A stretch of DNA of 64,000 nt from Polaribacter tangerinus. Lineage in GTDB: Bacteria; Bacteroidota; Bacteroidia; Flavobacteriales; Flavobacteriaceae. The notes below the pieces were generated by a model. That model was not told the DNA's origin and did no database searches. It saw only the letters and a program-made list of their open reading frames with translations. Positions 52,236 to 60,901 of this stretch are shown here, piece by piece. Within the stretch, counting starts at the first letter, position 1. Each line of letters begins with the position of its first letter. A program made the position numbers and the translations under genes. The stretch is taken from contig NZ_CP150668.1 in assembly GCF_038024095.1 (NCBI RefSeq), positions 1,550,001 through 1,614,000 on the forward strand, read 5' to 3'.

Positions 52236-53216
52236 ATGTCTATAAAAAATATAAGAAAAGAAGTAATGATGACGCTCGAAAAGAGCATGGGAGACTTTGT
52301 GGATAAATTTTTAATTCCTGCCGAAAAAATATGGCAACCAACAGATTTTTTACCAAATTCTCAAAAAGATTCATTTATTTCTGAAGTGGAAGAAATAAGA
52401 GAAATTTCTAAAGAATTACACGACGATTTTTGGGTTGTTTTGGTAGGAGATACCATTACCGAAGAAGCTTTGCCTACGTATGAGTCTTGGTTGTTAGATT
52501 TAGATGGTGTTACACAAGACCCAGACAATGGTTGGGCAAAATGGGTACGAACATGGACGGCTGAAGAAAACAGACATGGAGATGTTTTAAACAAGTACTT
52601 ATACCTGTCTGGTCGAGTAAATATGCGTGAAGTAGAAATATCTACACAACATTTAATAGCAGATGGTTTTGATATTGGTACTTCTACAGATCCTTACAAA
52701 AACTTTGTGTATACAACTTTTCAAGAATTAGCAACCTATGTTTCACATAATAATGTTGCTAAAATAGCTCGTAAAAAAGGGCATAAAGCCTTGGCTAAAA
52801 TGTCTAAAATTATTGCAGGAGACGAAATGCGTCATCATCAGGCATATGCACATTTTGTAAAAGAAATTTTTAAAATTGATGCAAGTGAAATGATGTTGGC
52901 TTTTCAACACATGATGAAACATAAAATTGTGATGCCTGCTATGCATTTAAGAGAATCTTTTGGTGGTAAAGGAAGTTTGTTTGATGATTTTTCTTCAGTT
53001 GCGCAAAGAATCGGTGTGTATACAGGTTTTGATTATGTAGATATTTTAAAGAAGCTAAATACTATGTGGGAAATTGACAAGATTACAAATCTTACCCCAG
53101 AGGCAGAAAAAGCAAGAGACTACCTAATGAAATTACCAGACAGAATGTATCGCATTACAGAACGTATTGTAATACCAGATACCAAGTTTGAGTTTAAATG
53201 GATGTTACCAGCTTAG
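52236..53216 (+). CDS. acyl-ACP desaturase (di-iron, stearoyl-ACP type)
   Basis: A 326-residue ferritin-like di-iron enzyme. EENRHGD near residue 108 (E-E-x-x-H) and DEMRHHQ near residue 195 supply the metal ligands, with further Glu residues in EVEEIRE and YTTFQELATY. It introduces a double bond into acyl-ACP. It probably adjusts membrane fluidity, which fits a cold-adapted marine flavobacterium (inference), and is co-transcribed with the acyltransferase. Confidence 0.94.
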   Translation: MSIKNIRKEVMMTLEKSMGDFVDKFLIPAEKIWQPTDFLPNSQKDSFISEVEEIREISKELHDDFWVVLVGDTITEEALPTYESWLLDLDGVTQDPDNGWAKWVRTWTAEENRHGDVLNKYLYLSGRVNMREVEISTQHLIADGFDIGTSTDPYKNFVYTTFQELATYVSHNNVAKIARKKGHKALAKMSKIIAGDEMRHHQAYAHFVKEIFKIDASEMMLAFQHMMKHKIVMPAMHLRESFGGKGSLFDDFSSVAQRIGVYTGFDYVDILKKLNTMWEIDKITNLTPEAEKARDYLMKLPDRMYRITERIVIPDTKFEFKWMLPA

Positions 53217-53242
53217 TTTAAATAGCAAAATAAAAATTTTCT

Positions 53243-53278
53243 AAGAGCCTTTATTTTTAAGATTTAGGCTCTTTTTTT
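53243..53278 (+). terminator. terminator after the desaturase gene
   Basis: An 8-bp stem AAGAGCCT/AGGCTCTT with a 15-base loop, followed by seven Ts. Confidence 0.8.
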
Positions 53279-53393
53279 GCTTTTAAAGAGCTTTTACAGT
53301 GTACTTATTTATTACTGAATTTAGATGGAAAAATAACCTTTATTAGATGTTTTTTAGAGGTATAATGGTATGTAATAACATTATGTATAGAAA

Positions 53394-53424
53394 AAAACCC
53401 GAAACTTATAAAGTTTCGGGTTTT
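53394..53424. terminator. bidirectional terminator downstream of the RNase gene
   Basis: A 14-bp stem AAAACCCGAAACTT/AAGTTTCGGGTTTT with loop ATA; T-runs occur on both strands. It has nearly the same stem as the ferritin terminator at 40417. Confidence 0.85.
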
Positions 53425-53460
53425 ATTGATAATAAATTATTGCCTTTTACAAAATAGAAG

Positions 53461-54990
53461 TTAATCTCTAACAGATTTAAATCTAAAATGTAAGTATGTG
53501 TAAGCATCTCTAGGTATAATAGTAATCCACTTTTTGTGTTTTAAATACCATTTAAAACGAATAGAATTAACGCCTTTTGTTAAATAGGCAGCAATAAAAG
53601 GATGCACGTGTAATTGTATCTTTTTATTTTTAGGATTAGAAATAAATTTTTCTAACTCTGCTTCAATTTTGTCTAATAAGACAATTGGCGCTTCTACTTC
53701 TCCATTTTTATTTGGGTTGGCTTCGGTAGTTTTTATACTTAACTCTGGTCTTACCCTTTGTCTTGTAATTTGTACCAAACCAAATTTACTTGGAGGTAAT
53801 ATTTTGTGTTTTGTTCTGTCTAAAGCCATTTGCTCTTTCAGATGCTGATACAGTTTATTTCTGTTTTCAGCTTTGTGCATATCAATAAAATCTACTACTA
53901 TAATTCCGCCCATATCACGTAATTGTAATTGTCGTGCAATTTCTGTAGCTGAGATTAAATTAACTTCTAATGCGGTGTCTTCTTGCGAACCAGCTTTGTT
54001 AGATCGATTTCCACTATTTACATCTATAACATGTAACGCTTCTGTGTGCTCTATTACTAAATAGGCACCTTTACTCATAGAAACTGTTTTGCCAAATGAT
54101 GTTTTTATTTGTCTTTCGATACCATATTTTTCAAAAATTGGCATTTCCGACTTGTGTAACTTTACAATTTTTTCCTTTTCAGGATAAATTTCTTGCAGAT
54201 ATTCTTTAATTTCTACGTTTAAAGTTTCGTCATTTGTAACAATGTTGGTAAAAGAATCATTCATTACATCTCTTAAAATTGACGATGCTCTGTTTAATTC
54301 GCTCAAAATTTTAGTTGGAGTATTTGTGTTTGCTATGCGCTTACACATAGTTTTCCAACGCTCTAATGAGTTTTGCAAATCTTTGTCTAATTCTGCTACT
54401 TTTTTACCTTCTGCAACTGTTCTAAGAATAACACCAAAACCTTTCGGCTTAATACTTTTTGCTAGTCTTTTTAAACGTTCTTTTTCTTTGGGATCTTCTA
54501 TTTTTTGAGAAACTGAAACTCTGTTAGAAAAAGGAACTAAAACTAAAAACCTACCGGCTATAGACAGTTCAGAACTTAGTCTTGGGCCTTTTGTAGATAT
54601 GGGTTCTTTTACTATTTGTACTAGCAGGTTTTGCCCTGTTTTTAGTACATCGTTTATACTACCGTCTTTGTTAATATCTTCCTGATATTGGAAGTTTTTG
54701 AATGTGAATTCTTTATACTTACCTGTGCTTACTTTCTTAATGAACGCGTTTAATGAGTTTACTTGCGCACCTAAATCATGATAATGTAAAAACCCATCTT
54801 TTGGGTATCCTACATTTACAAAGGCTGCATTTAAACCAGTTAACACTTTTCCTATTTTGGCTAAAAAAATATCGCCAACAGAAAACTTGTTACCCGTTGT
54901 TTCATTATTTAATTCAATAAGTTTTCCATCTCTTAATAAGGCAAAATCAATATCAGATGAATTTGAACGAATAATTAATTCTGTTTTCAT
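53461..54990 (-). CDS. ribonuclease E/G family protein
   Basis: A 509-residue protein of RNase G length. The S1 domain (about 38-130) is split by an insert typical of Bacteroidota members. The catalytic magnesium site is GGIIVVDFIDM, preceded by VIDVNSGNR. The long acidic scaffold of E. coli RNase E is absent. It processes rRNA and decays mRNA. It is followed on the same strand by a bidirectional terminator. Confidence 0.94.
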   Translation of the reverse strand: MKTELIIRSNSSDIDFALLRDGKLIELNNETTGNKFSVGDIFLAKIGKVLTGLNAAFVNVGYPKDGFLHYHDLGAQVNSLNAFIKKVSTGKYKEFTFKNFQYQEDINKDGSINDVLKTGQNLLVQIVKEPISTKGPRLSSELSIAGRFLVLVPFSNRVSVSQKIEDPKEKERLKRLAKSIKPKGFGVILRTVAEGKKVAELDKDLQNSLERWKTMCKRIANTNTPTKILSELNRASSILRDVMNDSFTNIVTNDETLNVEIKEYLQEIYPEKEKIVKLHKSEMPIFEKYGIERQIKTSFGKTVSMSKGAYLVIEHTEALHVIDVNSGNRSNKAGSQEDTALEVNLISATEIARQLQLRDMGGIIVVDFIDMHKAENRNKLYQHLKEQMALDRTKHKILPPSKFGLVQITRQRVRPELSIKTTEANPNKNGEVEAPIVLLDKIEAELEKFISNPKNKKIQLHVHPFIAAYLTKGVNSIRFKWYLKHKKWITIIPRDAYTYLHFRFKSVRD

Positions 54991-55009
54991 ACTGAACTTG
55001 GTTTTAACA

Positions 55010-55027
55010 CTGCACTTAATTGTGCAG
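55010..55027. promoter_or_regulatory. hairpin in the leader of the RNase E/G gene
   Basis: CTGCAC pairs with GTGCAG across a TTAATT loop, 20 bases upstream of the minus-strand RNase start. RNase E genes in other bacteria are autoregulated through leader hairpins, so this is a candidate; the evidence is weak. Confidence 0.35.
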
Positions 55028-55145
55028 ATGGATTAATATTGTCAGGTATATACATACCGTAAGAAAATTTGATGCTTTACACAGCATGCAAAAATTCTAA
55101 TGTCAATGAACTATTTCTTTTTTCTTTTTCGTTAAACAATAAATG

Positions 55146-55171
55146 AAAAAGTAAGCATTTGCTTACTTTTT
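55146..55171 (-). terminator. terminator overlapping the end of the 30-residue protein gene
   Basis: An 11-bp stem AAAAAGTAAGC/GCTTACTTTTT with loop ATTT. The stop codon of the small gene (55163-55165) lies inside the stem. Confidence 0.8.
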
Positions 55172-55255
55172 CTTCTTGTGTCTATTTGCTCTAGCTCTTT
55201 TCTTTCTTTTGTGTGTAGAGATTTTTGCTCTCTTTCTTTTTTTACCACTTGGCAT
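55163..55255 (-). CDS. 30-residue highly basic protein, likely ribosome-associated
   Basis: The ORF begins MPSGKKRKRAK and ends RANRHKKKK, with 19 of 30 residues Lys, Arg or His and no acidic residue. Such a protein is widespread in Bacteroidota beside HU and RNase E/G genes and resembles small ribosomal proteins of the Thx type; the identification as a ribosomal protein is from memory of the family, not proven here. It lies between the RNase gene and the HU gene on the same strand. Confidence 0.75.
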   Translation of the reverse strand: MPSGKKRKRAKISTHKRKKRARANRHKKKK

Positions 55256-55301
55256 AATGTTTCTGTTTTAAAAACCAATTAAGGTTTAGATTAGTACTGT
55301 G

Positions 55302-55595
55302 TTATTTTTTTACAGCAACTTTACTTTTTACTCCTTCAGTAAAAGTTTTTGCTGGCTTAAAAGCTGGAATGTTGTGAGCTGGAATTTTAATAGTGGTATT
55401 TTTAGAAATATTTCTACCAGTTTTTTCTGCTCTAGTTTTGATAATAAAACTACCAAAACCTCTTAAATAAACGTTGTCACCATTTTCTAATGCATCCTTT
55501 ACTTCAGTCATAAATGCCTCTACGGTTGCTAAAACATCTGTTTTTTCAATGCCCGATTTATCTGAAATTTTCGATACGATATCTGCTTTCGTCAT
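55302..55595 (-). CDS. HU-family DNA-binding protein
   Basis: A 97-residue histone-like protein. TKADIVSKISDKSGIEKTDVLATVEAFM forms the helical body and GFGSFIIKTRAEKTGRNISKNTTIKIPA forms the DNA-binding arms. It compacts and bends DNA as a dimer. The usual Pro of the arm tip appears to be replaced by Thr-Ile (NTTIKIPA instead of GxxxxIPA), within family variation. Confidence 0.95.
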   Translation of the reverse strand: MTKADIVSKISDKSGIEKTDVLATVEAFMTEVKDALENGDNVYLRGFGSFIIKTRAEKTGRNISKNTTIKIPAHNIPAFKPAKTFTEGVKSKVAVKK

Positions 55596-55645
55596 GTCTC
55601 TATTTTTGCTATATTTTTATTAATTTACTCTCAAAAATGCGGATG

Positions 55646-55674
55646 CAAATATATGATAATTAATCAATTCCAAA
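55646..55674 (-). promoter_or_regulatory. Bacteroidota-type promoter of the HU gene
   Basis: On the minus strand, TTTG (55671-55674) is followed after 17 bases by TATATTTG (55646-55653), leaving a 50-base leader before HU. Confidence 0.6.
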
Positions 55675-55736
55675 AAGATAAAGACTTAAATTTATATGAA
55701 TTTTAAAATGTAATATTGCAAATCTATTTTTATACA

Positions 55737-56783
55737 ATGATTTTTTCTAAAACATTAATATACTGGTATTTAAAAAACAACAGAGATTTGCCTTGGCGTA
55801 AAACTAAGAATCCATACTTTATTTGGCTTAGTGAAATTATGCTCCAGCAGACTCGAGTAGCCCAAGGTTTGTCTTATTATTTAAAATTTACAACTCATTA
55901 TCCCACTGTTTTCGACTTGGCTAACGCTAGTGAAAGTGAGGTTTTAAAAATGTGGCAAGGTCTTGGTTATTATTCTAGAGCTAGAAATTTGCATTTTAGT
56001 GCTAAATATATTGCCAATGAGCTTAATGGCAAGTTTCCAGAAACATATTCAGAAATTTTAAAATTAAAAGGTGTTGGAGATTATACAGCATCTGCAATTG
56101 CCTCTATCTGTTTTAACGAACCTACTGCAGTTGTAGACGGTAATGTGTATAGGGTTCTTTCGAGATATTACGGTATACATACACCGATTAACTCATCTGC
56201 AGGTATTAAAGAGTTTAAACTATTAGCACAATCGCTTTTAGACGAGGCACAACCTGGTAATTATAATCAGGCAATTATGGATTTTGGCGCTATTTTATGT
56301 AAACCCCAAAACCCACTTTGTTCCACTTGTTCGTTTGCAAATAGTTGCGTAGCTTACGAAAAAAAAATACAGAAAGAATTACCAATAAAGGAGAAAAAAA
56401 TAAAAGTTAAAAAAAGATACTTTAATTATTTAGTGGTAAAAACAGCTTCTAATAATACTATTTTACAAGAACGAAAAGGCAAAGGAATTTGGCAAGGTTT
56501 GTTCGAGTTTCCATTAATTGAAAGCCCAAAAAGTATCAACAAAAAAGAATTAATTTCTTCCGATATTTTCGAAAATTTATTTTCGGAGTCAACTACATTA
56601 TCATTATTTAATGAACAGGAAATAGTGCACAAACTTTCTCATCAGCATTTGTACACAAAGTTTTGGATAGTCGAAACAAACTCATTAATAAAAGCAAATG
56701 TATCTTGGTCTAGTATATTAGAGTTTCCAGTACCCATATTAATAGCAAACTTTTTAGAAGATTTTTCAGTAAAAAGTAATTGA
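55737..56783 (+). CDS. mutY: A/G-specific adenine glycosylase
   Basis: From the ATG at 55737 the protein is 348 residues; a TTG at 55716 is disfavoured. The HhH-GPD domain contains SEIMLQQTRV (catalytic Glu) and LKGVGDYTASAIASICF, with the catalytic Asp in AVVDGNVYRV. A [4Fe-4S] loop has the spacing C-x6-C-x2-C-x5-C (CKPQNPLCSTCSFANSC). A C-terminal NUDIX-like 8-oxoG-recognition domain follows. It removes A mispaired with 8-oxoguanine. Confidence 0.96.
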   Translation: MIFSKTLIYWYLKNNRDLPWRKTKNPYFIWLSEIMLQQTRVAQGLSYYLKFTTHYPTVFDLANASESEVLKMWQGLGYYSRARNLHFSAKYIANELNGKFPETYSEILKLKGVGDYTASAIASICFNEPTAVVDGNVYRVLSRYYGIHTPINSSAGIKEFKLLAQSLLDEAQPGNYNQAIMDFGAILCKPQNPLCSTCSFANSCVAYEKKIQKELPIKEKKIKVKKRYFNYLVVKTASNNTILQERKGKGIWQGLFEFPLIESPKSINKKELISSDIFENLFSESTTLSLFNEQEIVHKLSHQHLYTKFWIVETNSLIKANVSWSSILEFPVPILIANFLEDFSVKSN

Positions 56784-56821
56784 TATTTTTAGTACATTTG
56801 ATAGATATAAAAAATAAAAAA

Positions 56822-57187
56822 ATGGCAGCTGGAACAATAAATAAAGTTATACTAATAGGTAATTTAGGAGATGAAGTTAAAATGCATTATTTTGATGATA
56901 AAAATAGTGTAGGCCGTTTTCCAATAGCAACTTCAGAGAGTTATACCAATAAAACTACTGGCGAAAAGGTAACAAATACCGATTGGCATAATATTGTTGT
57001 AAAGAATAAATTGGCAGAAATTTGCGAAAAATATTTATCTAAAGGAGATAAAGTGTACATCGAAGGAAAACTGAAAAATAAACAATGGGAACAAGACGGT
57101 GTAAAAAGGTATGCTACAGAAGTTCACGTTACCGAAATGACAATGTTGTCTACCAAGAAAAATGCAGACACTAATACTGCTTCCTAA
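56822..57187 (+). CDS. ssb: single-stranded DNA-binding protein
   Basis: From the ATG at 56822 the protein is 121 residues; the frame extends upstream to 56780 but overlaps mutY. The OB fold starts AAGTINKVILIGNLGDEVKM and includes NTDWHNIVVKNKLAEICEKYL and KVYIEGKLKNKQWEQDGVKRY. The C-terminus ends in NTAS and lacks the usual acidic tip, so this may be a short paralogue rather than the main replicative SSB. It lies between mutY and gldE, the standard flavobacterial arrangement. Confidence 0.92.
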   Translation: MAAGTINKVILIGNLGDEVKMHYFDDKNSVGRFPIATSESYTNKTTGEKVTNTDWHNIVVKNKLAEICEKYLSKGDKVYIEGKLKNKQWEQDGVKRYATEVHVTEMTMLSTKKNADTNTAS

Positions 57188-57228
57188 AAATTGATATTAA
57201 AACAGTAAAACCATTATAAAATAATAAC

Positions 57229-58557
57229 TTGGACCCAGATCCCGAACATATATTTCTTATTGCAAGTTCTTTAGACCTAGTTTCTATTGTAAATATTTTA
57301 CTTCTAATAGCCTTACTAATTAGTTCTGCACTAGTTTCTGGAGCAGAAGTTGCATTTTTTTCGCTTTCTCAAACAGACCTTAACGAACTTTCTAACAACG
57401 GAAAGCAAGAAAATAGTGTTGTAACTTTGCTAGAAAGACCAAGAAAATTATTAGCAACAATTCTTATAACTAACAACTTTATTAATATTTTAATTGTATT
57501 ACTTTTTGCCTCTTTAGCAGATATGCTTTTTGGTAATTTTGATACCGAAATTGATGCTTATTTTGTAACAGTAAACATCCGTTTTTTTATAGAAATTATA
57601 TTAGTTACCTTTCTTATTTTGTTGTTTGGAGAGGTTTTACCAAAAGTTTATGCTTCGCGAAATGCCTTAAAGTTTTCAAGAAAAATGTCAAAATTTATTC
57701 AAGGCATTAATGTAGTACTTACCCCGTTTAGTATGCCTTTAATTTCTTTAACAAAGTTTATAGAAAAAAAACTTGGTAATAAAGCCAGTAACTTTTCGGT
57801 AGAAACTTTATCTCAGGCTTTAGAACTTACGTCTCAGGGAGCAACAAGCAAAGACGAGCAAAAAATTTTACAAGGAATAGTAAATTTTGGGAACACAGAA
57901 ACGGTGCAAATAATGAAACCAAGAATAGATATTTTTGCACTTTCCGACGACGAGTCTTACGAAACAGTTCTTCAAAAAATACTTGATAACGGATACTCCA
58001 GAAATCCAGTGTATAAAGAAAATATAGACCAAATTGTAGGAGTTTTGTATGCCAAAGATTTATTAGCACATTTAAATAAAACTAATTTTAAATGGCAAAA
58101 CTTATTGCGCGAACCCTTTTTTGTTCCAGAAAATAAAAAATTAGACGATTTACTTAGCGATTTTAGAGCCAAAAAAAATCATTTAGCGATTGTTGTAGAC
58201 GAGTACGGAGGAACAAGTGGTTTGGTTACTTTAGAAGATGTAATCGAAGAAATTGTAGGAGATATTAATGATGAGTTTGATGATGATGATGTTTCATATT
58301 CAAAAATTGATAGTAATAATTATATTTTTGAAGGCAAAACAACAATTAAAGATTTTTGTAAGGTTTTAGATGATGAAGACGAAGATATTTTTGAGGATGA
58401 AAAAGGAGAAAGTGAAACATTAGCAGGTTTTATTTTAGAGATATCTGGTAAATTTCCCAAAAAAGCTGATAAAATAAACTTTAAAAACTATACGTTTACA
58501 ATTCAAGCGTTGGATAAAAAAAGAATTAAACAAATTAAAGTTACTAAAAATGCGTAG
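57229..58557 (+). CDS. gldE: gliding motility-associated protein GldE (CNNM/CBS-domain transporter family)
   Basis: A 442-residue protein with a TTG start at 57229. An N-terminal DUF21 (CNNM) transmembrane domain (about 15-200) is followed by a CBS pair (MKPRIDIFALSD ... HLAIVVDEYGGTSGLVTLEDVIEEIVGDI) and a CorC_HlyC domain. The overlap of 8 bases with gldD and the ssb-gldE-gldD order identify it as GldE. In F. johnsoniae, gldE lies next to gldD and aids gliding/type IX secretion when overexpressed. Confidence 0.92.
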   Translation: MDPDPEHIFLIASSLDLVSIVNILLLIALLISSALVSGAEVAFFSLSQTDLNELSNNGKQENSVVTLLERPRKLLATILITNNFINILIVLLFASLADMLFGNFDTEIDAYFVTVNIRFFIEIILVTFLILLFGEVLPKVYASRNALKFSRKMSKFIQGINVVLTPFSMPLISLTKFIEKKLGNKASNFSVETLSQALELTSQGATSKDEQKILQGIVNFGNTETVQIMKPRIDIFALSDDESYETVLQKILDNGYSRNPVYKENIDQIVGVLYAKDLLAHLNKTNFKWQNLLREPFFVPENKKLDDLLSDFRAKKNHLAIVVDEYGGTSGLVTLEDVIEEIVGDINDEFDDDDVSYSKIDSNNYIFEGKTTIKDFCKVLDDEDEDIFEDEKGESETLAGFILEISGKFPKKADKINFKNYTFTIQALDKKRIKQIKVTKNA

Positions 58558-59110
58558 GTTGTTGTTTTTAATAAGTTTCTCTCTTTTTATTGGGTGTAAA
58601 GAAGATACGCTGCCAAAACCAAAGGCATTTTTAGGTTTGTCTTATCCAGAAAAACACTACAAAGAATTACCATTGCAAAGGCCTTACACGTTTAAAATTT
58701 TAAATAATACCACTGTTGTAGATGCTCCAGATAATTGGGTAACTATTAAATATCCTAAATTAAAAGCAACATTAGATATTACTTACAGACCTGTAAATAA
58801 CAATTTAACAGAACTACTAACAGAGGCCGAAAAGTTAGTTTTTAAACATACCTTAAAAGCAGCTCAAATAATACCCAAAGACTTTATAAATGAACAAAAA
58901 AATGTTTTTGGAAGCTTATATGAAATCACTGGAAACGCTGCCTCTCACTTACAGTTTCATGTAACTGATAGTACAAAACACTTTTTAAAAGGAGCATTAT
59001 ATTTTTACGCAAAACCAAATTACGATTCTATTTTGCCTGCAGTAAGTTATATTAAAGAAGACGTGTTACACCTTATAGAATCTCTAGAGTGGAAAGATAT
59101 ACAGCCTTAA
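58550..59110 (+). CDS. gldD: gliding motility lipoprotein GldD
   Basis: A 186-residue lipoprotein with signal RRLLFLISFSLFIGC (lipobox Cys16). The mature part, beginning KEDTLPKPKAFLGLSYPEKHY and containing CxxDxxPKPxGYxRLxxP-like spacing, is the GldD signature. It is essential for gliding and T9SS function in F. johnsoniae. It overlaps gldE by 8 bases and converges on the MutS-like gene. Confidence 0.93.
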   Translation: MRRLLFLISFSLFIGCKEDTLPKPKAFLGLSYPEKHYKELPLQRPYTFKILNNTTVVDAPDNWVTIKYPKLKATLDITYRPVNNNLTELLTEAEKLVFKHTLKAAQIIPKDFINEQKNVFGSLYEITGNAASHLQFHVTDSTKHFLKGALYFYAKPNYDSILPAVSYIKEDVLHLIESLEWKDIQP

Positions 59111-59127
59111 AAAAGCTTCTTTGGAAA

Positions 59128-60897
59128 CTAAATTATCTCCATTTTTTCTAGTAAGAAAGAAGCATTCATATTTTTACAAATTCCGTCTTTTAAAATATAG
59201 TCAAAGTGGAGTTCATTATTGTTAATTTCGGCATCAAAATAGTAGTTTTTTATAGTAGAAAAATCTTTTTCTAAATCGCATAAACTTACATCATGTGTAG
59301 CAATAATTCCAGTCGATTTAGATGTGTTGAGTTTTTCTACAAATTTTTTAGAGCCAATTGCTTTGTCTTTACTATTGGTTCCTTTTAATATTTCATCTAA
59401 AATTATAAAGAAGTCTTCATTTTTAATAGTATTTACAATAAATTTTAATCGTTTTAACTCAGAATAAAAGTAAGAAGTATCTTCAGACAAAGAGTCTGAA
59501 GTTCTCATGCTTGTTATCAGTTTTGTTGGGTGGTAGTAAAAGCTTTTTGCGCAAACGGGTAACCCACAATTTGCCATTACAATTGCCAACGAAACAGTTC
59601 TTAAAAAAGTACTTTTTCCAGCCATATTTGCTCCGGTAATTATAAAAAAGTGCCCTTTTTGAATGGTAAAATTATTATCAATTCTTTTTGAATTATTTAA
59701 TAATGGATGCCCCAATTTTTCTGCAGAAACACTATTTTTTTCTGAACTAATTATTGGAAAAGTATAAGATGGTTTGTTAAAATAAAGATTGGCTAAGGAA
59801 TTTTGAGCATCAAAAAAAGCAACTACTTCAAACCATTCTTTTACGGTATTTTTATGACTTAAAAGCCATTTTTCTACTTTATGAGAATGGTAAATATCGG
59901 TGAGAAATAATCCGTTTCCTGTTATTGCAATAATAATATTATTACGCTGATCGAAATTGTCTAAAATTCTCGAAAATTTTTTAAAAATAGCTGATGCTTT
60001 TTGTGTATTTGAATTAATAGTTTGCTGTTTTTCTTTTAAAATTTTAGACCTAAAAAAAGCGGTTTCAATTTCGTGTAATAAAGGGTGATATTGTTTAAAT
60101 GTAGCTTTTGCCAAATTTGTTTCAGTATAAATGGTATTGGTTTTTTTAACAAACTTTGCCGTTGTAAAAAGGCCTAAAAAAAACCAAATGACTAGCCAGT
60201 TAAATGCCATTAGTTTTAAAGAAACACTTACTATTAAAATAATAGAAATAGTAGAAAATAATAGTTGAATTTTAGAGATGTATTTGGGCAATGTAAGCGT
60301 GTAGTTCTGTATCCAGTCTGAAATATTATAATCATCTGTTGCTCCTTTTTCGATTCCAGCCAACGCTGCAAAATGTTGCCTAAAAGCTACTTTTTTAGAT
60401 AGTTCTTTTACAACCTCTTGTTTTTCTATAATTAGTTCGGTTGTATTTTCTGTTATTATATTTGCTAGTACTTGTTTTCCTTTAATTGTTGATGTTCTAT
60501 TGATGTATTGAAAAAATGAACCTTTGCCAAACAAATCAATATCGTTACTATAAAAATGAAGTGAATCTGAAAACTCTTTTCCAGTTGGTAACTGATAAAA
60601 ATTTCCATTTAAAACCTCAATTTCAAGCTTATTTATCCGTAACTTTTCTATGGTAATTTTATGTAACCTTTTTACCTTTAACTGTTTAATAACTATAAAA
60701 ATAAAAAATAAGATACCTAAAAAGGCGCAAATTATAATAGTTGGAAATTCCCCAAAATAATAATACACACTAAAGCAGGTAACCAAAAAAATAAAAAATC
60801 TTAAAATACTGAAAAAGACAGATGTTCTTTGATGTTTGTCTGCCTCTTTTTCTAATACATTTATTTGATTTTTATAAAATTCTAATGGTGTTTTCAT
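59128..60897 (-). CDS. MutS-family ATPase with membrane segments (MutS domain V only)
   Basis: A 589-residue protein. Two hydrophobic hairpins (about 28-72 and 209-248) suggest membrane anchoring. The C-terminal half is a MutS ATPase: Walker A GANMAGKST (422-430), SEDTSYFYSELKRL, Walker B FFIILDEILKGTNSKD and the ATHD switch. The mismatch-recognition domain and clamp domain III are reduced or missing. Such proteins are common in Bacteroidota and usually labelled DNA mismatch repair protein MutS, but a repair role is unproven. Confidence 0.9.
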   Translation of the reverse strand: MKTPLEFYKNQINVLEKEADKHQRTSVFFSILRFFIFLVTCFSVYYYFGEFPTIIICAFLGILFFIFIVIKQLKVKRLHKITIEKLRINKLEIEVLNGNFYQLPTGKEFSDSLHFYSNDIDLFGKGSFFQYINRTSTIKGKQVLANIITENTTELIIEKQEVVKELSKKVAFRQHFAALAGIEKGATDDYNISDWIQNYTLTLPKYISKIQLLFSTISIILIVSVSLKLMAFNWLVIWFFLGLFTTAKFVKKTNTIYTETNLAKATFKQYHPLLHEIETAFFRSKILKEKQQTINSNTQKASAIFKKFSRILDNFDQRNNIIIAITGNGLFLTDIYHSHKVEKWLLSHKNTVKEWFEVVAFFDAQNSLANLYFNKPSYTFPIISSEKNSVSAEKLGHPLLNNSKRIDNNFTIQKGHFFIITGANMAGKSTFLRTVSLAIVMANCGLPVCAKSFYYHPTKLITSMRTSDSLSEDTSYFYSELKRLKFIVNTIKNEDFFIILDEILKGTNSKDKAIGSKKFVEKLNTSKSTGIIATHDVSLCDLEKDFSTIKNYYFDAEINNNELHFDYILKDGICKNMNASFLLEKMEII

Positions 60898-60901
60898 AGA
60901 T

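Noticed and set aside
53347..53460. short plus-strand ORF from an ATG at 53347
   Set aside because: It runs through the bidirectional terminator at 53394-53424 and has no coding signature.
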